Source: Sphingopyxis sp. QXT-31 (lineage in GTDB: Bacteria; Pseudomonadota; Alphaproteobacteria; Sphingomonadales; Sphingomonadaceae). From it: a stretch of 64,000 nt of DNA. Shown here piece after piece: positions 28,910-37,153 of the stretch. How positions within the stretch are numbered: the first letter of the stretch is position 1; every line of letters begins with the position of its first letter. A program made the translations under genes and the position numbers. The stretch covers positions 2,666,001 through 2,730,000 of the forward strand of contig NZ_CP019449.1 of NCBI RefSeq assembly GCF_001984035.1, in the 5' to 3' direction. The notes beneath the pieces were generated by a model, which was not told where the DNA came from, did not search any database, and saw only the letters and a program-made list of their open reading frames with translations.

Positions 28910-29779
28910 ATGAGCGGGGGGCTCCAGCGCTGGGTCGAGGCCCAGCGCCTGCGAGCGCCCGCGCCGACCGGCTGGTGGTACGCCACGTTCGCCCTCGGCA
29001 TCGGCACCCTGCTGTTCAGCCTGTCGCTGGCGCAGGTCTTTCCGCAGGCCGGTTACGCCCACGCCCCGGGCTATGGCGCCCCTGTCATCGCCTTCGAATT
29101 CGCGCGGAGCCAGGCCGATCTGCTCGCGGTGTTCGGCCCCGAAAGCGACCCCGGCCAGATCGCGCGGCTCGCGGCGATGCGCGCGGGGAACGAGCAGGAT
29201 TATCTGTTCATGCTGCTCTATGCGTCCTTCGTGACCAGCGGGCTGATCGCGCTGTGGCGCGAGCTTCGCCTGCGTTGGTTACTCGCGGCGGCGCTGCTGC
29301 CGGTCGCGGCGGCGCTGTGCGACGCCTATGAGAATTGGTTGCTCTTCGACATCCAGGCGGCCTACACCGTCGGCGAATATTCGCCGTCGATGGCCAGCTT
29401 GCCCTGGCACGTCGCGGCGAAGTTCCTGTTGCTCGCGCTCGCCAATGCCGCGATCGGCGCCGCGCTGACCCAGATGTCGCGGCGCTGGCAGCTCGCGGGC
29501 ACGCTCGTCCTCGTCCCCCTGCTCACCGTCCCGATGGCGCTCGTCTCGCCGCCCGCTTTCGGCTGGACGCTGACCGCGGCGATCGGCGCGGGATGGATCG
29601 GGCTGCTCGGCACCGCGGCGATCGGCAGCGGCTATGCGCTCTTCAAAAAGGCGCCGCTGGTCGATTTCGAACCCGAGGCGCCGCAGCGCCGCGCGACCGA
29701 TCGCGGCGGACCCGAGGAACCGCCGCCGCCGCCAGGCACCGCGCCGCGCAGCTTCGGGCGTCGCAAGAGCGACCTCTAA
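28910..29779 (+). CDS. Polytopic membrane protein of unknown function
   Basis: 289 residues with about six TM helices (23-45, 103-118, 124-140, 165-187, 195-215, 220-243) and a Pro/Arg-rich cytoplasmic tail (EEPPPPPGTAPRSFGRRKSD). Starts 24 bp after the zur-like gene, so it may share its transcript. No family recognised. Confidence 0.7.
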   Translation: MSGGLQRWVEAQRLRAPAPTGWWYATFALGIGTLLFSLSLAQVFPQAGYAHAPGYGAPVIAFEFARSQADLLAVFGPESDPGQIARLAAMRAGNEQDYLFMLLYASFVTSGLIALWRELRLRWLLAAALLPVAAALCDAYENWLLFDIQAAYTVGEYSPSMASLPWHVAAKFLLLALANAAIGAALTQMSRRWQLAGTLVLVPLLTVPMALVSPPAFGWTLTAAIGAGWIGLLGTAAIGSGYALFKKAPLVDFEPEAPQRRATDRGGPEEPPPPPGTAPRSFGRRKSDL

Positions 29780-29852
29780 CCCCTTTCCGTCGGTCGCGTG
29801 CGGGTCTAGGGACTCGGGCGAATCCTGAAACAGGGCAAAGGGGGCTGCACCC

Positions 29853-31376
29853 ATGAACACAGTGATCATCCGCGAAGACGACCTGGTCGAAACCATCGCC
29901 GACGCACTCCAGTACATCAGCTATTTCCACCCGATGGATTATATCCGCGCGCTCGCCGCGGCCTATGAGCGCGAGGTGTCGCCCGCCGCGAAGGACGCGA
30001 TGGCGCAGATCCTGTCGAACAGCCGCATGTGCGCCGAGGGGCATCGCCCGATCTGCCAGGACACCGGCATCGTCACCGTGTTCATCAAATGGGGCATGGA
30101 CTGCCGCCTCGACTCACCCCGCAGCCTGCAGCAGGTCGTCGACGAAGGCGTGCGCCGGGCGTACCTCCACCCCGACAACAAGCTCCGCGCCTCGATCCTC
30201 GCCGATCCCGCGTTCAGCCGCGTCAACACCAAGGACAACACGCCCTCGGTGCTCAACGTCGAGATGGTCCCCGGCACCAAGGTCGTGATCGACGTCGCCG
30301 CGAAGGGCGGCGGCAGCGAGAACAAGTCGAAGTTCAAGATGATGAACCCGTCGGACTCGATCGTCGACTGGGTGCTCGAAATGGTGCCGCAGATGGGCGC
30401 CGGCTGGTGCCCGCCCGGCATGCTCGGGATCGGCATCGGCGGCACCGCGGAGAAGGCGATGCTGCTCGCGAAGCAGTCGCTGATGGACCCGATCGACATG
30501 ACCGAGCTGCTCGCGCGCGGGCCTTCGTCGCCAACCGAGGAACTGCGCATCGAGCTGTATGAAAAGGTCAATGCGCTCGGCATCGGCGCGCAGGGGCTCG
30601 GCGGCCTCGCGACCGTGCTCGACGTCAAGATCGCCGACTGGCCGACCCACGCCGCGTCGAAGCCCGTCGCGATGATCCCGAACTGCGCCGCGACCCGCCA
30701 CGCCCATGTCACGCTCGACGGCAGCGGCCCCGCCTATCTCGAAAAGCCGGTGCTCGCCGATTATCCGCAGATCGACTGGAAACCCGATCAGGCGGCGATC
30801 CGCGTCGATCTCGACAATCTGACCCCCGAAGTCGTCGCGAGCTGGAAACAGGGCGATCGCCTGCTCCTCAACGGCAAGATGCTCACCGGCCGCGACGCCG
30901 CGCACAAGCGCATCGCCGACATGCTCGCCAAGGGCGAGAAGCTGCCGGTCGAGTTTAAGGGCCGCGTCATCTATTATGTCGGCCCGGTCGATCCGGTCGG
31001 CGAGGAAATCGTCGGCCCCGCGGGCCCCACCACCGCGACGCGCATGGACAAGTTCATGGACATGATGCTCGAGCAGGGCCTGCTCGCCTGTGTCGGCAAG
31101 GCCGAACGCGGCCCCGCCGCGACGCAGGCGATCGCGAAACACAAAAGCGCCTACCTCATGGCGGTCGGCGGCGCAGCGTATCTCGTCGCGCGCGCGATCA
31201 AGGGCAGCAAGGTCGTCGGCTTCGCCGACCTCGGCATGGAGGCGATCTACGAGTTCGAGGTGCAGGACTTCCCGGTCACCGTCGCGGTCGACAGCGAAGG
31301 CCAGAACGTCCACGTCAACGCGCCGATGCTGTGGCAGAAGCGCATCAAGGACGAAGGGTTGCTGGAGAAGGCGTGA
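29853..31376 (+). CDS. Class I fumarate hydratase (iron-sulfur)
   Basis: 507 residues, full length for the single-chain class I enzyme. The [4Fe-4S] cysteines lie in ICQDTG (Cys68), GAGWCPPGMLGIGIGG and PNCAATRH. The C-terminal domain has PTTATRMDKFMD, GKAERGPAATQAI and LGMEAIYEFEVQDFPV. It interconverts fumarate and malate in the TCA cycle and is oxygen-sensitive, unlike class II FumC. Confidence 0.95.
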   Translation: MNTVIIREDDLVETIADALQYISYFHPMDYIRALAAAYEREVSPAAKDAMAQILSNSRMCAEGHRPICQDTGIVTVFIKWGMDCRLDSPRSLQQVVDEGVRRAYLHPDNKLRASILADPAFSRVNTKDNTPSVLNVEMVPGTKVVIDVAAKGGGSENKSKFKMMNPSDSIVDWVLEMVPQMGAGWCPPGMLGIGIGGTAEKAMLLAKQSLMDPIDMTELLARGPSSPTEELRIELYEKVNALGIGAQGLGGLATVLDVKIADWPTHAASKPVAMIPNCAATRHAHVTLDGSGPAYLEKPVLADYPQIDWKPDQAAIRVDLDNLTPEVVASWKQGDRLLLNGKMLTGRDAAHKRIADMLAKGEKLPVEFKGRVIYYVGPVDPVGEEIVGPAGPTTATRMDKFMDMMLEQGLLACVGKAERGPAATQAIAKHKSAYLMAVGGAAYLVARAIKGSKVVGFADLGMEAIYEFEVQDFPVTVAVDSEGQNVHVNAPMLWQKRIKDEGLLEKA

Positions 31377-31390
31377 GCGCGTCCTTAACC

Positions 31391-31473
31391 GTCACCCCGG
31401 CGAAGGCCGGGGTCTCGCCTCCCGCCCGCAAACACCTCCGATAAGACGAGATCCCGGCCTTCGCCGGGATGAC
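31391..31473. repeat. Repeat family D, copy 1 (GTCAYCCCGGCGAAGGCCGGGRT)
   Basis: Inverted pair: GTCACCCCGGCGAAGGCCGGGGT on the left and ATCCCGGCCTTCGCCGGGATGAC on the right, with about 35 bp between. The same unit recurs at 31693, 33084 and, more diverged, 39146. Such CCGGCGAAGGCCGG elements are dispersed REP-like sequences. Confidence 0.8.
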
Positions 31474-31589
31474 GACATTGGTCGTGTATTGGCTTGCGTT
31501 GTAAACCCGCGACTTACAACGCGACCATTTGGAGCAGGAGCCACCTATGTTGCTATTGAGACGATCCCGCAACGAATCAGGGATCGCTC

Positions 31590-31773
31590 AATGGACACCG
31601 ATTGGCTGGATTTGGAACCTGCAGAAGGCGACGAGGCCGAATGGCTGAAACGCCGCTCACAACGAAACCGAAAACGACGCTCAAAACAGTCCGTCACCCC
31701 GGCGCAGGCCGGGGTCTCACCCTCGCGGCCAATCACATCCGATACGGCGAGATCCCGGCCTTCGCCGGGATGA
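31590..31773 (+). other. Short ORF running into a repeat; doubtful gene
   Basis: An ATG at 31590 opens MDTDWLDLEPAEGDEAEWLKRR, followed by a basic stretch, and the frame then continues into repeat copy D2. The N-terminal acidic part looks protein-like, so it may be the remains of a small gene whose 3' end was replaced by the repeat. The rest of the 31377-31787 gap holds only repeat D1 and D2 and AT-richer spacer. Confidence 0.25.
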
Positions 31774-31774
31774 C
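31693..31774. repeat. Repeat family D, copy 2
   Basis: GTCACCCCGGCGCAGGCCGGGGT and ATCCCGGCCTTCGCCGGGATGAC arms, 82 bp overall, ending only 13 bp before the chosen start of the GIY-YIG gene. Internal TCCGATA is shared with copy 1. Confidence 0.8.
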
Positions 31775-31787
31775 GATGATGGGAACG

Positions 31788-32096
31788 ATGTGTATCGATC
31801 GGCGCATGCGCCAGCCCTGCGTCTACATCCTGACCAACCGCAGTAATCACCTCTTTTACGTCGGCGTCACCAGCGACATTGCGGCGCGTATGATGCAGCA
31901 TCGCGCGGGCAAGGGCGCCACGCATTGCCGACGCTATAATATCCGCAAGCTCGTTTACGCCGAGTTCCACGCCACGATGCCCGAAGCCATCGCACGCGAA
32001 AAGGCGCTGAAGGAATGGCATCGGAACTGGAAGCGGCGACTGATCACCGAAGCCAATCCCGATTGGAACGACCTGTTCGATAGCCTTCTGGCCTAA
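31788..32096 (+). CDS. GIY-YIG nuclease-domain protein (YhbQ-like)
   Basis: About 103 residues. The domain opens with CVYILTNRSNHLFYVGVTSD, the GIY-YIG-type VYI ... YVG motif, then the Arg in IAARMMQHR and a distal EKALKEWHRNWK helix with the conserved Glu/Lys/Trp. These small single-domain proteins are presumed DNA-acting nucleases of unknown target. The start at 31788 has GGGAACG just upstream; the ATG at 31806 is an alternative that begins right at the domain. Repeat D2 abuts the gene. Confidence 0.85.
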   Translation: MCIDRRMRQPCVYILTNRSNHLFYVGVTSDIAARMMQHRAGKGATHCRRYNIRKLVYAEFHATMPEAIAREKALKEWHRNWKRRLITEANPDWNDLFDSLLA

Positions 32097-32180
32097 CCCA
32101 TCCTAAGACTGGAACGGCTAGATCGTGTTCAGAGTCGCGTGCCTCTGGACACTCTTCGCCGGGATAACGGGAGGGGTGCC

Positions 32181-33077
32181 ATGTTGCCGAAACAGCGGAT
32201 GTTCTTTCTCGCCACCGGCATCGTCACGGCGCTCTGCTTTTTCTTCTTCGTCCCCTTCTCAGCCGACACCGGGACGGGCGCGAAACTCTTCTTCTCGGCG
32301 ATCATGGGCGCTTTCGCAGCGTATGGGCTGTGGTCGCTGTGGGGCATCCCTGCGCTCGTCGCCGATCTCTGGAACCTCGCACGGCGCCCGAAACGCGGGC
32401 CACCCTCAAGCGCCCCCATCCACCATAAAGGCCCGCTCCCCGAACTTTCGCCATCGCGCCAAGCCGATGTGCGCCGCGTCGTCCGCGTCATGGCCGAGCA
32501 TGGCGTCTTCGCGCCCGAAACCCCCGACCCCGCGCTGCTCTACGCCGGGGTCGCCGACATGGACGAGAGCGTCAAGCCCGACACGATCCTCTCCATCCTC
32601 GAAGAGGTTTCCTACTACCACCCCGACGCCGATCCCGCAGCGTGGACGGCCAATCTGGCGATGCACGACAGCAAGGCCGAACAGGATGAGGCGGCGCAGA
32701 TCGCCGACCTCGTCCGCCTCGCGGGCGGCGGCCTCGCCGTCAGCGACATCCGCATCGAGCATGGCGCCGAGGTCGCGCGCCGGATTCCGGTTACAATCGC
32801 GATGACCGTCAACGGCGAGGCGGTGACCCTCGCCTATGCCGGCAACGTCAAATATCTCTCGACGCATATCCACCACGCGCTCGCCACGCGGCTCGACGCC
32901 GCGAACTCCGGCCGCCGCTTCGCCTGGCTGTGGACCGATCAGGGCGCATGGATCAGCGCACTACCCGCGGGCTCCGTCGAGGCAATGAACGCGGCGCTCA
33001 AGCTCAAACCGCAGAGCCGATGCTGCTGGGAATGGGTGAGCGACGCCGCACCGATGGCGGCGGGCGAGACGATCTGA
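32181..33077 (+). CDS. Membrane-anchored protein of unknown function
   Basis: 298 residues from ATG 32181 with GGGAGGGG upstream. Two TM helices (about 6-25 and 34-52) are followed by a cytoplasmic domain with VVRVMAEHGVFAPETPD, ADMDESVKPDTILSILEEVSYYHPDAD and a C-terminal AWLWTDQGAWISALP. No recognised domain. It lies between repeat D2 with its GIY-YIG gene and repeat D3. Confidence 0.7.
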   Translation: MLPKQRMFFLATGIVTALCFFFFVPFSADTGTGAKLFFSAIMGAFAAYGLWSLWGIPALVADLWNLARRPKRGPPSSAPIHHKGPLPELSPSRQADVRRVVRVMAEHGVFAPETPDPALLYAGVADMDESVKPDTILSILEEVSYYHPDADPAAWTANLAMHDSKAEQDEAAQIADLVRLAGGGLAVSDIRIEHGAEVARRIPVTIAMTVNGEAVTLAYAGNVKYLSTHIHHALATRLDAANSGRRFAWLWTDQGAWISALPAGSVEAMNAALKLKPQSRCCWEWVSDAAPMAAGETI

Positions 33078-33083
33078 ACCACC

Positions 33084-33159
33084 GTCATCCCGGCGAAGGC
33101 CGGGATCCCAGCCTATGCTGTGGATGCACCGGCGAGATCCCGGCCTTCGCCGGGATGAC
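33084..33159. repeat. Repeat family D, copy 3
   Basis: GTCATCCCGGCGAAGGCCGGGAT and its inverse ATCCCGGCCTTCGCCGGGATGAC are separated by about 30 bp. It sits in the convergent gap between the 32.2 kb gene and the SDR gene, where it could also help end both transcripts. Confidence 0.8.
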
Positions 33160-33170
33160 GGTGGCCTATG

Positions 33171-33989
33171 CTAATCGCGCCGTTTGATCGCCACCTGCGA
33201 TTCGATCACCTTCTGCACGTCCCACGCTTCGTCGCCCGGCGTGCGCGGCGCATATTTCGCGTAGGCCGCATAGGCCTCGCCCCAGCGCTCCTCCATGCGC
33301 ACGACATTATAGGGGTGGCTGACGAGATAGAATTCGCCCGCCTCCATCTGCGGCACGATCCGGTCTGCAAAGGCGTCGGCGTCCATCGCGGGTTCGACGT
33401 GGCGCGTCATGTCGGACTTGACCCAGCCGGGGATGATCACGCCGACGTCGATCGCGGGTGCGACCTCGCCCCGCAGCATGTCCATCAGGCCGAGCACCGC
33501 ATGCTTGCTCGCCACATAGGCGCCGCCATTGACGCGCAGCGCGTTGAAGAAAGCATTCTCCGACGCGGTCGCATAGAGGCCCGCGGGCAAGCCATCGGCC
33601 TGGAAGCGGCGGCCGAAGGCGGCGAGCACGGTCCACACACCCCAGAAATTGACCTCGAACAAGGCGCGCGCTTCGGCGGGGTCGCAGTCGATCACCGACG
33701 CGCGCGGACCGCCGATGCCGGCATTGGCGATCACCGCGTCGGCGCGGCCGTGCCGCTCCCATGCAAAATCGGCGAGCGCCTCGACCGACGCGGCGTCGGT
33801 GACGTCGGCAGCGAAGGCCAGCGCCTCGACGCCGAGTGCCTCCAAAGCCGCCACCGCCTCGGCCAGCTTCTCCGCTCGCGGCTCGCTGAGGATCACCCGC
33901 GCGCCCGCGGCACCGAGCCGTTTCGCCAGCGCAAAACCGATCCCCGTCGCGCCGCCGGTGATCGCAACGCTCTTGCCCGTAAAATCCAT
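33171..33989 (-). CDS. Short-chain dehydrogenase/reductase
   Basis: 272 residues, classical SDR. The NAD(P) loop is ITGGATGIGFALAKRL, followed by NAGIGGP (NAG motif), Ser in ATASENAFF and catalytic YVASK. It oxidises or reduces a hydroxyl/keto group; substrate unknown. The Glu/Pro rather than basic residue after beta-2 (SEPRAEK) leaves cofactor choice open. Confidence 0.92.
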   Translation of the reverse strand: MDFTGKSVAITGGATGIGFALAKRLGAAGARVILSEPRAEKLAEAVAALEALGVEALAFAADVTDAASVEALADFAWERHGRADAVIANAGIGGPRASVIDCDPAEARALFEVNFWGVWTVLAAFGRRFQADGLPAGLYATASENAFFNALRVNGGAYVASKHAVLGLMDMLRGEVAPAIDVGVIIPGWVKSDMTRHVEPAMDADAFADRIVPQMEAGEFYLVSHPYNVVRMEERWGEAYAAYAKYAPRTPGDEAWDVQKVIESQVAIKRRD

Positions 33990-34109
33990 CGCTCGCCTCC
34001 GTCGATGAAGACGTTAGGCGGGGCGCGGCGACGCCGTCAACGCGCGGCTTGCGTTCCGCGCCCGAGGCGCCAAACTGCTTCGCATACGAACAACTCAAGG
34101 GGACGCCGA

Positions 34110-35645
34110 ATGGATTTCCGTAACGTCAATGCCTGGAATCGCCGCGACCTGATTCGCGGCGGCGCGATGCTTTCCGCCGGGGCGATGCTGATGCGCCCGC
34201 TGCCGGGGCTCGCCGCGAACGGGCCGATGGCGGATATCCGCAAGGCTGCCGAGGCGGGCAAGGACGCCTCGCTCAAACGCATCCGCGACTGGATCGCGCT
34301 CCCCTCGATCGCCGCCGAGAACCGCAGCATGGCCGAGGGTGCGGCCTATATGGCCGAGCTCGCGAAGGACGCGGGCTTCACCAATGTCGAGATCGTGCCC
34401 ACCGACGGTCATCCAGGCGTCTTCGGCACCATCGACGTCGGCGCGCCGCGCACGCTCGGCATCTATTTCATGTACGACGTCAAGCAGTTCGATCCCGCCG
34501 AATGGTCGTCGCCGCCGCTCGAGGGCAAGATGGTCGACCGGCCCGGCTTCGGCCTGTCGATCATGGGCCGCGGCGCGGTGAACCAGAAGGGCCCGGAGGC
34601 GAGCTTCCTCGCCGCACTCCACGCGATCCGCGCCGCCAAGGCCAAGCTGCCGGTGAACATCGTCCTCGTCTGCGAGGGCGAGGAAGAGATCGGTTCGCCG
34701 CATTTCCGCCAGATCGCGACCAAGCCCAATATCCTCGCGGCGCTCAAGAAGTGCGAGGGCATCTTCATCCCCTTCGCCTCGCAGGGCAAGTCGGGCAATG
34801 TCACGGTCAACCTGGGATCGAAGGGGATCATCGAACTCGAACTGGTCGCCAGCGGCGAGAAATGGGGCCGCGGCCCCAAGGGTGACGTGCACTCCAGCCT
34901 GAAGGCGATGGTCGATTCACCCGCCTGGCGGCTGGTGCAGGCGCTGCAGACGTTGGTCACCGACGGCGGCAACACGCCCGCGATCGAGGGCTGGTTCGAC
35001 AATGTCCGCCCGCTCACGGCGCGCGAAAAGGAACTCATCCGCGCCGCGGCAAAGGCGGGCGACGAGGAACAGCAAAAGGCGGCGCTCGGCATCACCCACT
35101 GGATCGACAACCTCGCCTATGACGACGCGCTGATCCGCCTCGCGCAGCAGCCGACGGTCAATATCGAGGGGCTCGTCGCGGGCTATACCGGGCCCGGCGG
35201 CAAGACCGTGCTCCCCGGCCGCGCGGTCGCCAAGCTCGACCTCCGCCTCGTCCCCAACCAGACGCGCGCCGAGGCCGAGAAGAAGCTCCGCGCGCATCTC
35301 GACAAGCATGGCTTCACCGACGTCGAGGTCAATGTCTCGGGCGGCTACGACCCGACCGAGGTCGCCGAGGACAGCCGCCTCGTCCGCTCGGAACTCGCGA
35401 CCTACAAGAAGCTCGGCGTCGCGACGAGCCTCAACCCGCGCATGGCGGGCAGTTGGCCGGGATCGACCTTCACCGCGGCGCCCGTGTCGATCCCCGCGGC
35501 GCATTTCGGCATCGGCCACGGCTCGGGCGCGCACGCCCCCGACGAATATTTCCTGATCGATTCGACCAATCCCAAGGTCGCGGGGCTGGTCGACGCGACG
35601 ATGGGCTTCGCCGAATTCCTCTATGTGCTGGCGGCGATAAAATAG
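34110..35645 (+). CDS. M20-fold protein with Tat signal; several metal ligands replaced
   Basis: 511 residues from ATG 34110 (AAGGGGA upstream). An RRDLIRGGAM twin-arginine signal predicts Tat export. The fold follows the M20 dipeptidase pattern (CEGEEEIGSPHF, GPGGKTVLPG, GSGAHAPDEYF). However, the usual GHYDVQP is YFMYDVKQ (Met121 for His), GRGxxDxKG is GRGAVNQKG (Asn158 for Asp), and the later Asp ligand region reads IFIPFASQG. Glu192 and His475 remain. It may bind metal differently or be a non-peptidase. Canonical relatives elsewhere in the window (56 kb) keep all ligands. Confidence 0.85.
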   Translation: MDFRNVNAWNRRDLIRGGAMLSAGAMLMRPLPGLAANGPMADIRKAAEAGKDASLKRIRDWIALPSIAAENRSMAEGAAYMAELAKDAGFTNVEIVPTDGHPGVFGTIDVGAPRTLGIYFMYDVKQFDPAEWSSPPLEGKMVDRPGFGLSIMGRGAVNQKGPEASFLAALHAIRAAKAKLPVNIVLVCEGEEEIGSPHFRQIATKPNILAALKKCEGIFIPFASQGKSGNVTVNLGSKGIIELELVASGEKWGRGPKGDVHSSLKAMVDSPAWRLVQALQTLVTDGGNTPAIEGWFDNVRPLTAREKELIRAAAKAGDEEQQKAALGITHWIDNLAYDDALIRLAQQPTVNIEGLVAGYTGPGGKTVLPGRAVAKLDLRLVPNQTRAEAEKKLRAHLDKHGFTDVEVNVSGGYDPTEVAEDSRLVRSELATYKKLGVATSLNPRMAGSWPGSTFTAAPVSIPAAHFGIGHGSGAHAPDEYFLIDSTNPKVAGLVDATMGFAEFLYVLAAIK

Positions 35646-35698
35646 GGGCGGCGGCGGGGCGCTGGACTAGCAGCGCCCGCCGCCCCATATCGCGGATC

Positions 35699-35974
35699 AT
35701 GTGGATCGCGATCATCGCCATTTTCGCCGCGGGCATCGGCAATTTCGCGATGCACCGCGCCTTCATGGAAAGCGACGATCCGCTGATCCGGCAGATGGTC
35801 AAGCCGCTGGCCGACAAGGTCGGGCCGAATGTCACCTATGTCTTCGAATTTTTGTTGCTGGTCGGCGCGATGGCGATCGCGACGCGCAACTGGTTCACCG
35901 GGCTGCTGCTCTACGGGCTCTACACGATCTTTAACGCGATGGCGTTCAGCTGGGTGATGAACCGGCCGAAGTGA
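35699..35974 (+). CDS. Small membrane protein of unknown function
   Basis: 91 residues from the ATG at 35699, three hydrophobic segments (2-19, 47-63, 66-84). Follows the M20-like gene after 53 bp in the same direction. No family recognised. Confidence 0.65.
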   Translation: MWIAIIAIFAAGIGNFAMHRAFMESDDPLIRQMVKPLADKVGPNVTYVFEFLLLVGAMAIATRNWFTGLLLYGLYTIFNAMAFSWVMNRPK

Positions 35975-36038
35975 CTGCTTGGGCAGGAGCCGCGCAAGAC
36001 AGAGGCGGACCGCCGTGTCGCGGATGTCGGTCCTATTG

Positions 36039-36190
36039 GTTTCGCGCAAAGACGCAAAGACACGAAGATGTCGCGCCGGCCGCGAAGCAGTTTTTTTCCT
36101 CCAATGCTGAGTCATGATGCAACGTTGATGAGGAGGCGACCTAACGGTCGCGCGCCAGCCTCTTCGCGCGTTTGCATTTTTGCGCGAAAC
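36039..36190. mobile_element. MITE-like inverted repeat element
   Basis: The ends are a perfect 12-bp inverted repeat, GTTTCGCGCAAA (36039-36050) and TTTGCGCGAAAC (36179-36190), and similarity continues inward imperfectly for about 30 bp (CAAAGACACGAAGA versus its counterpart). The 152-bp interior encodes nothing convincing. It is the size and shape of a miniature inverted-repeat element or paired REP. This accounts for most of the gap 35975-36271. Confidence 0.5.
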
Positions 36191-36271
36191 AAAAAAGGAC
36201 GCACCTGTGGGCACTGCTCTGACGGAGAGACAGCAAACGACCGATTGCGGGCATGCAGATTCCGTTACCCT

Positions 36272-36655
36272 ATGCAGATGACCGAATATCCAGATACCGG
36301 CGCAATCGCGGAAGCGTGGATAGCCGAGAGACTTGCAAACCTCACTGTCGCCCAAGGAGAGCCCATTGAGGTGGAGTATACGGATTTGCTCGATGGACTA
36401 ATATTCGCGCAACCCTCTGTGGCATGGGAAGCCCTCAAAAACATCTCACGCGATCAGCGGGTAGACCCGGTCGACGATGTTTTCGGAATGGGGCCGCTCA
36501 GCTCGTTCATTTTTCGGTGCGGCGTCGACTTCCGCAAAGAGATTCATGATTTCTGGAAGCTAAATTCCAGATTCCGAGGGCAGTATAAGATGGTGGTGCT
36601 TAGGGATATTGCTGAGGCAATCGTTGCGCCCGACAGCATTGTGGATGCTGCCTAA
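36272..36655 (+). CDS. Uncharacterised protein with atypical base composition
   Basis: 127 residues from ATG 36272 (or 36278). The sequence (IAEAWIAERLANLTVAQ, then EVEYTDLLDGLIFAQPSVAWEALKNIS) is predicted cytoplasmic and helical, with an N-terminal W-I and a WEAL segment like DUF6869-type proteins; that assignment is tentative. Codon use is less GC-rich than all neighbours (many ATA, ATT, TTG). Flanked by the MITE-like element and repeat C2, it looks acquired. Confidence 0.6.
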   Translation: MQMTEYPDTGAIAEAWIAERLANLTVAQGEPIEVEYTDLLDGLIFAQPSVAWEALKNISRDQRVDPVDDVFGMGPLSSFIFRCGVDFRKEIHDFWKLNSRFRGQYKMVVLRDIAEAIVAPDSIVDAA

Positions 36656-36730
36656 ACCGCGCATATATTGACGTCCGCTTCCCACCCCATTTCAGTCGTT
36701 CGCCGCCGATGCGGACGCGGTGACCGCTAA

Positions 36731-36946
36731 CGGGCGGTAGCTGCCGTTCGCAGGGTTATGCTCTCTCCCCTTGAGGGGAGAGATACGCAGGCTTGGCAGC
36801 CTGCTGCCTAGCCGGAGTTGAGAGGGGTTTCCGACCGCCAGAGGCGTCCAAGCACCCCTCTCCAAGCTTCGCTAGCTCCTGACGGAGCAAGCTGCGCTAT
36901 CCTCTCCCCTCAAGGGGAGAGGGCTTTACGGCAGCTTCCCACCCCA
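36731..36946. repeat. Repeat family C, copy 2 (inverted)
   Basis: Near-identical, opposite-orientation copy of 27554-27771, including the two CTCTCCCCTTGAGGGGAGAG hairpins and the segment GGAGTTGAGAGGGG ... CACCCCTCTCC. It fills the gap after the atypical gene. Confidence 0.85.
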
Positions 36947-37153
36947 AAGCGGACAGCGTCTGCAAATAAGGCTTTCCTACATTATTCGGCTGTGCCAGCC
37001 TTCATTCGACTCGTTCATTCGGTGGACAAAAGCGGTCGCCCCCGCCGCGCGGATGCGACCCACCGTACCGGGCGCGTCCAGCACGTCGCAAGTGCCGAAA
37101 GGGGATGCCCAAAGGGCTGAACTTTACTGAACTTTGAAGACGCCGCGCGGCCG
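36947..37153. other. Gap sequence with a possible gene remnant
   Basis: No convincing gene. Positions 36971-36995 (GCTTTCCTA followed by ATTATTCGGCTGTG) match 20 of 25 bases of the promoter-proximal stretch at 50722-50746 before the HTH-like gene, and AACTTTACTGAACTTTG near 37122 recalls GAACTTTGTGAACTTA just after that gene. It may be a decayed, internally deleted relative. Confidence 0.3.

Noticed and set aside
31391..33159. A CRISPR array suggested by repeated CCGG-rich units
   Set aside because: Units are paired inverted hairpins at irregular distances of about 230 to 1300 bp with genes between, not regular direct repeats with unique spacers.
27554..36946. A genomic island or prophage between the inverted C repeats
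   Set aside because: No integrase, phage or plasmid genes, and most of the genes (fumarase, SDR, zur-like) look like core chromosome. Only the 36.2-kb gene is atypical.
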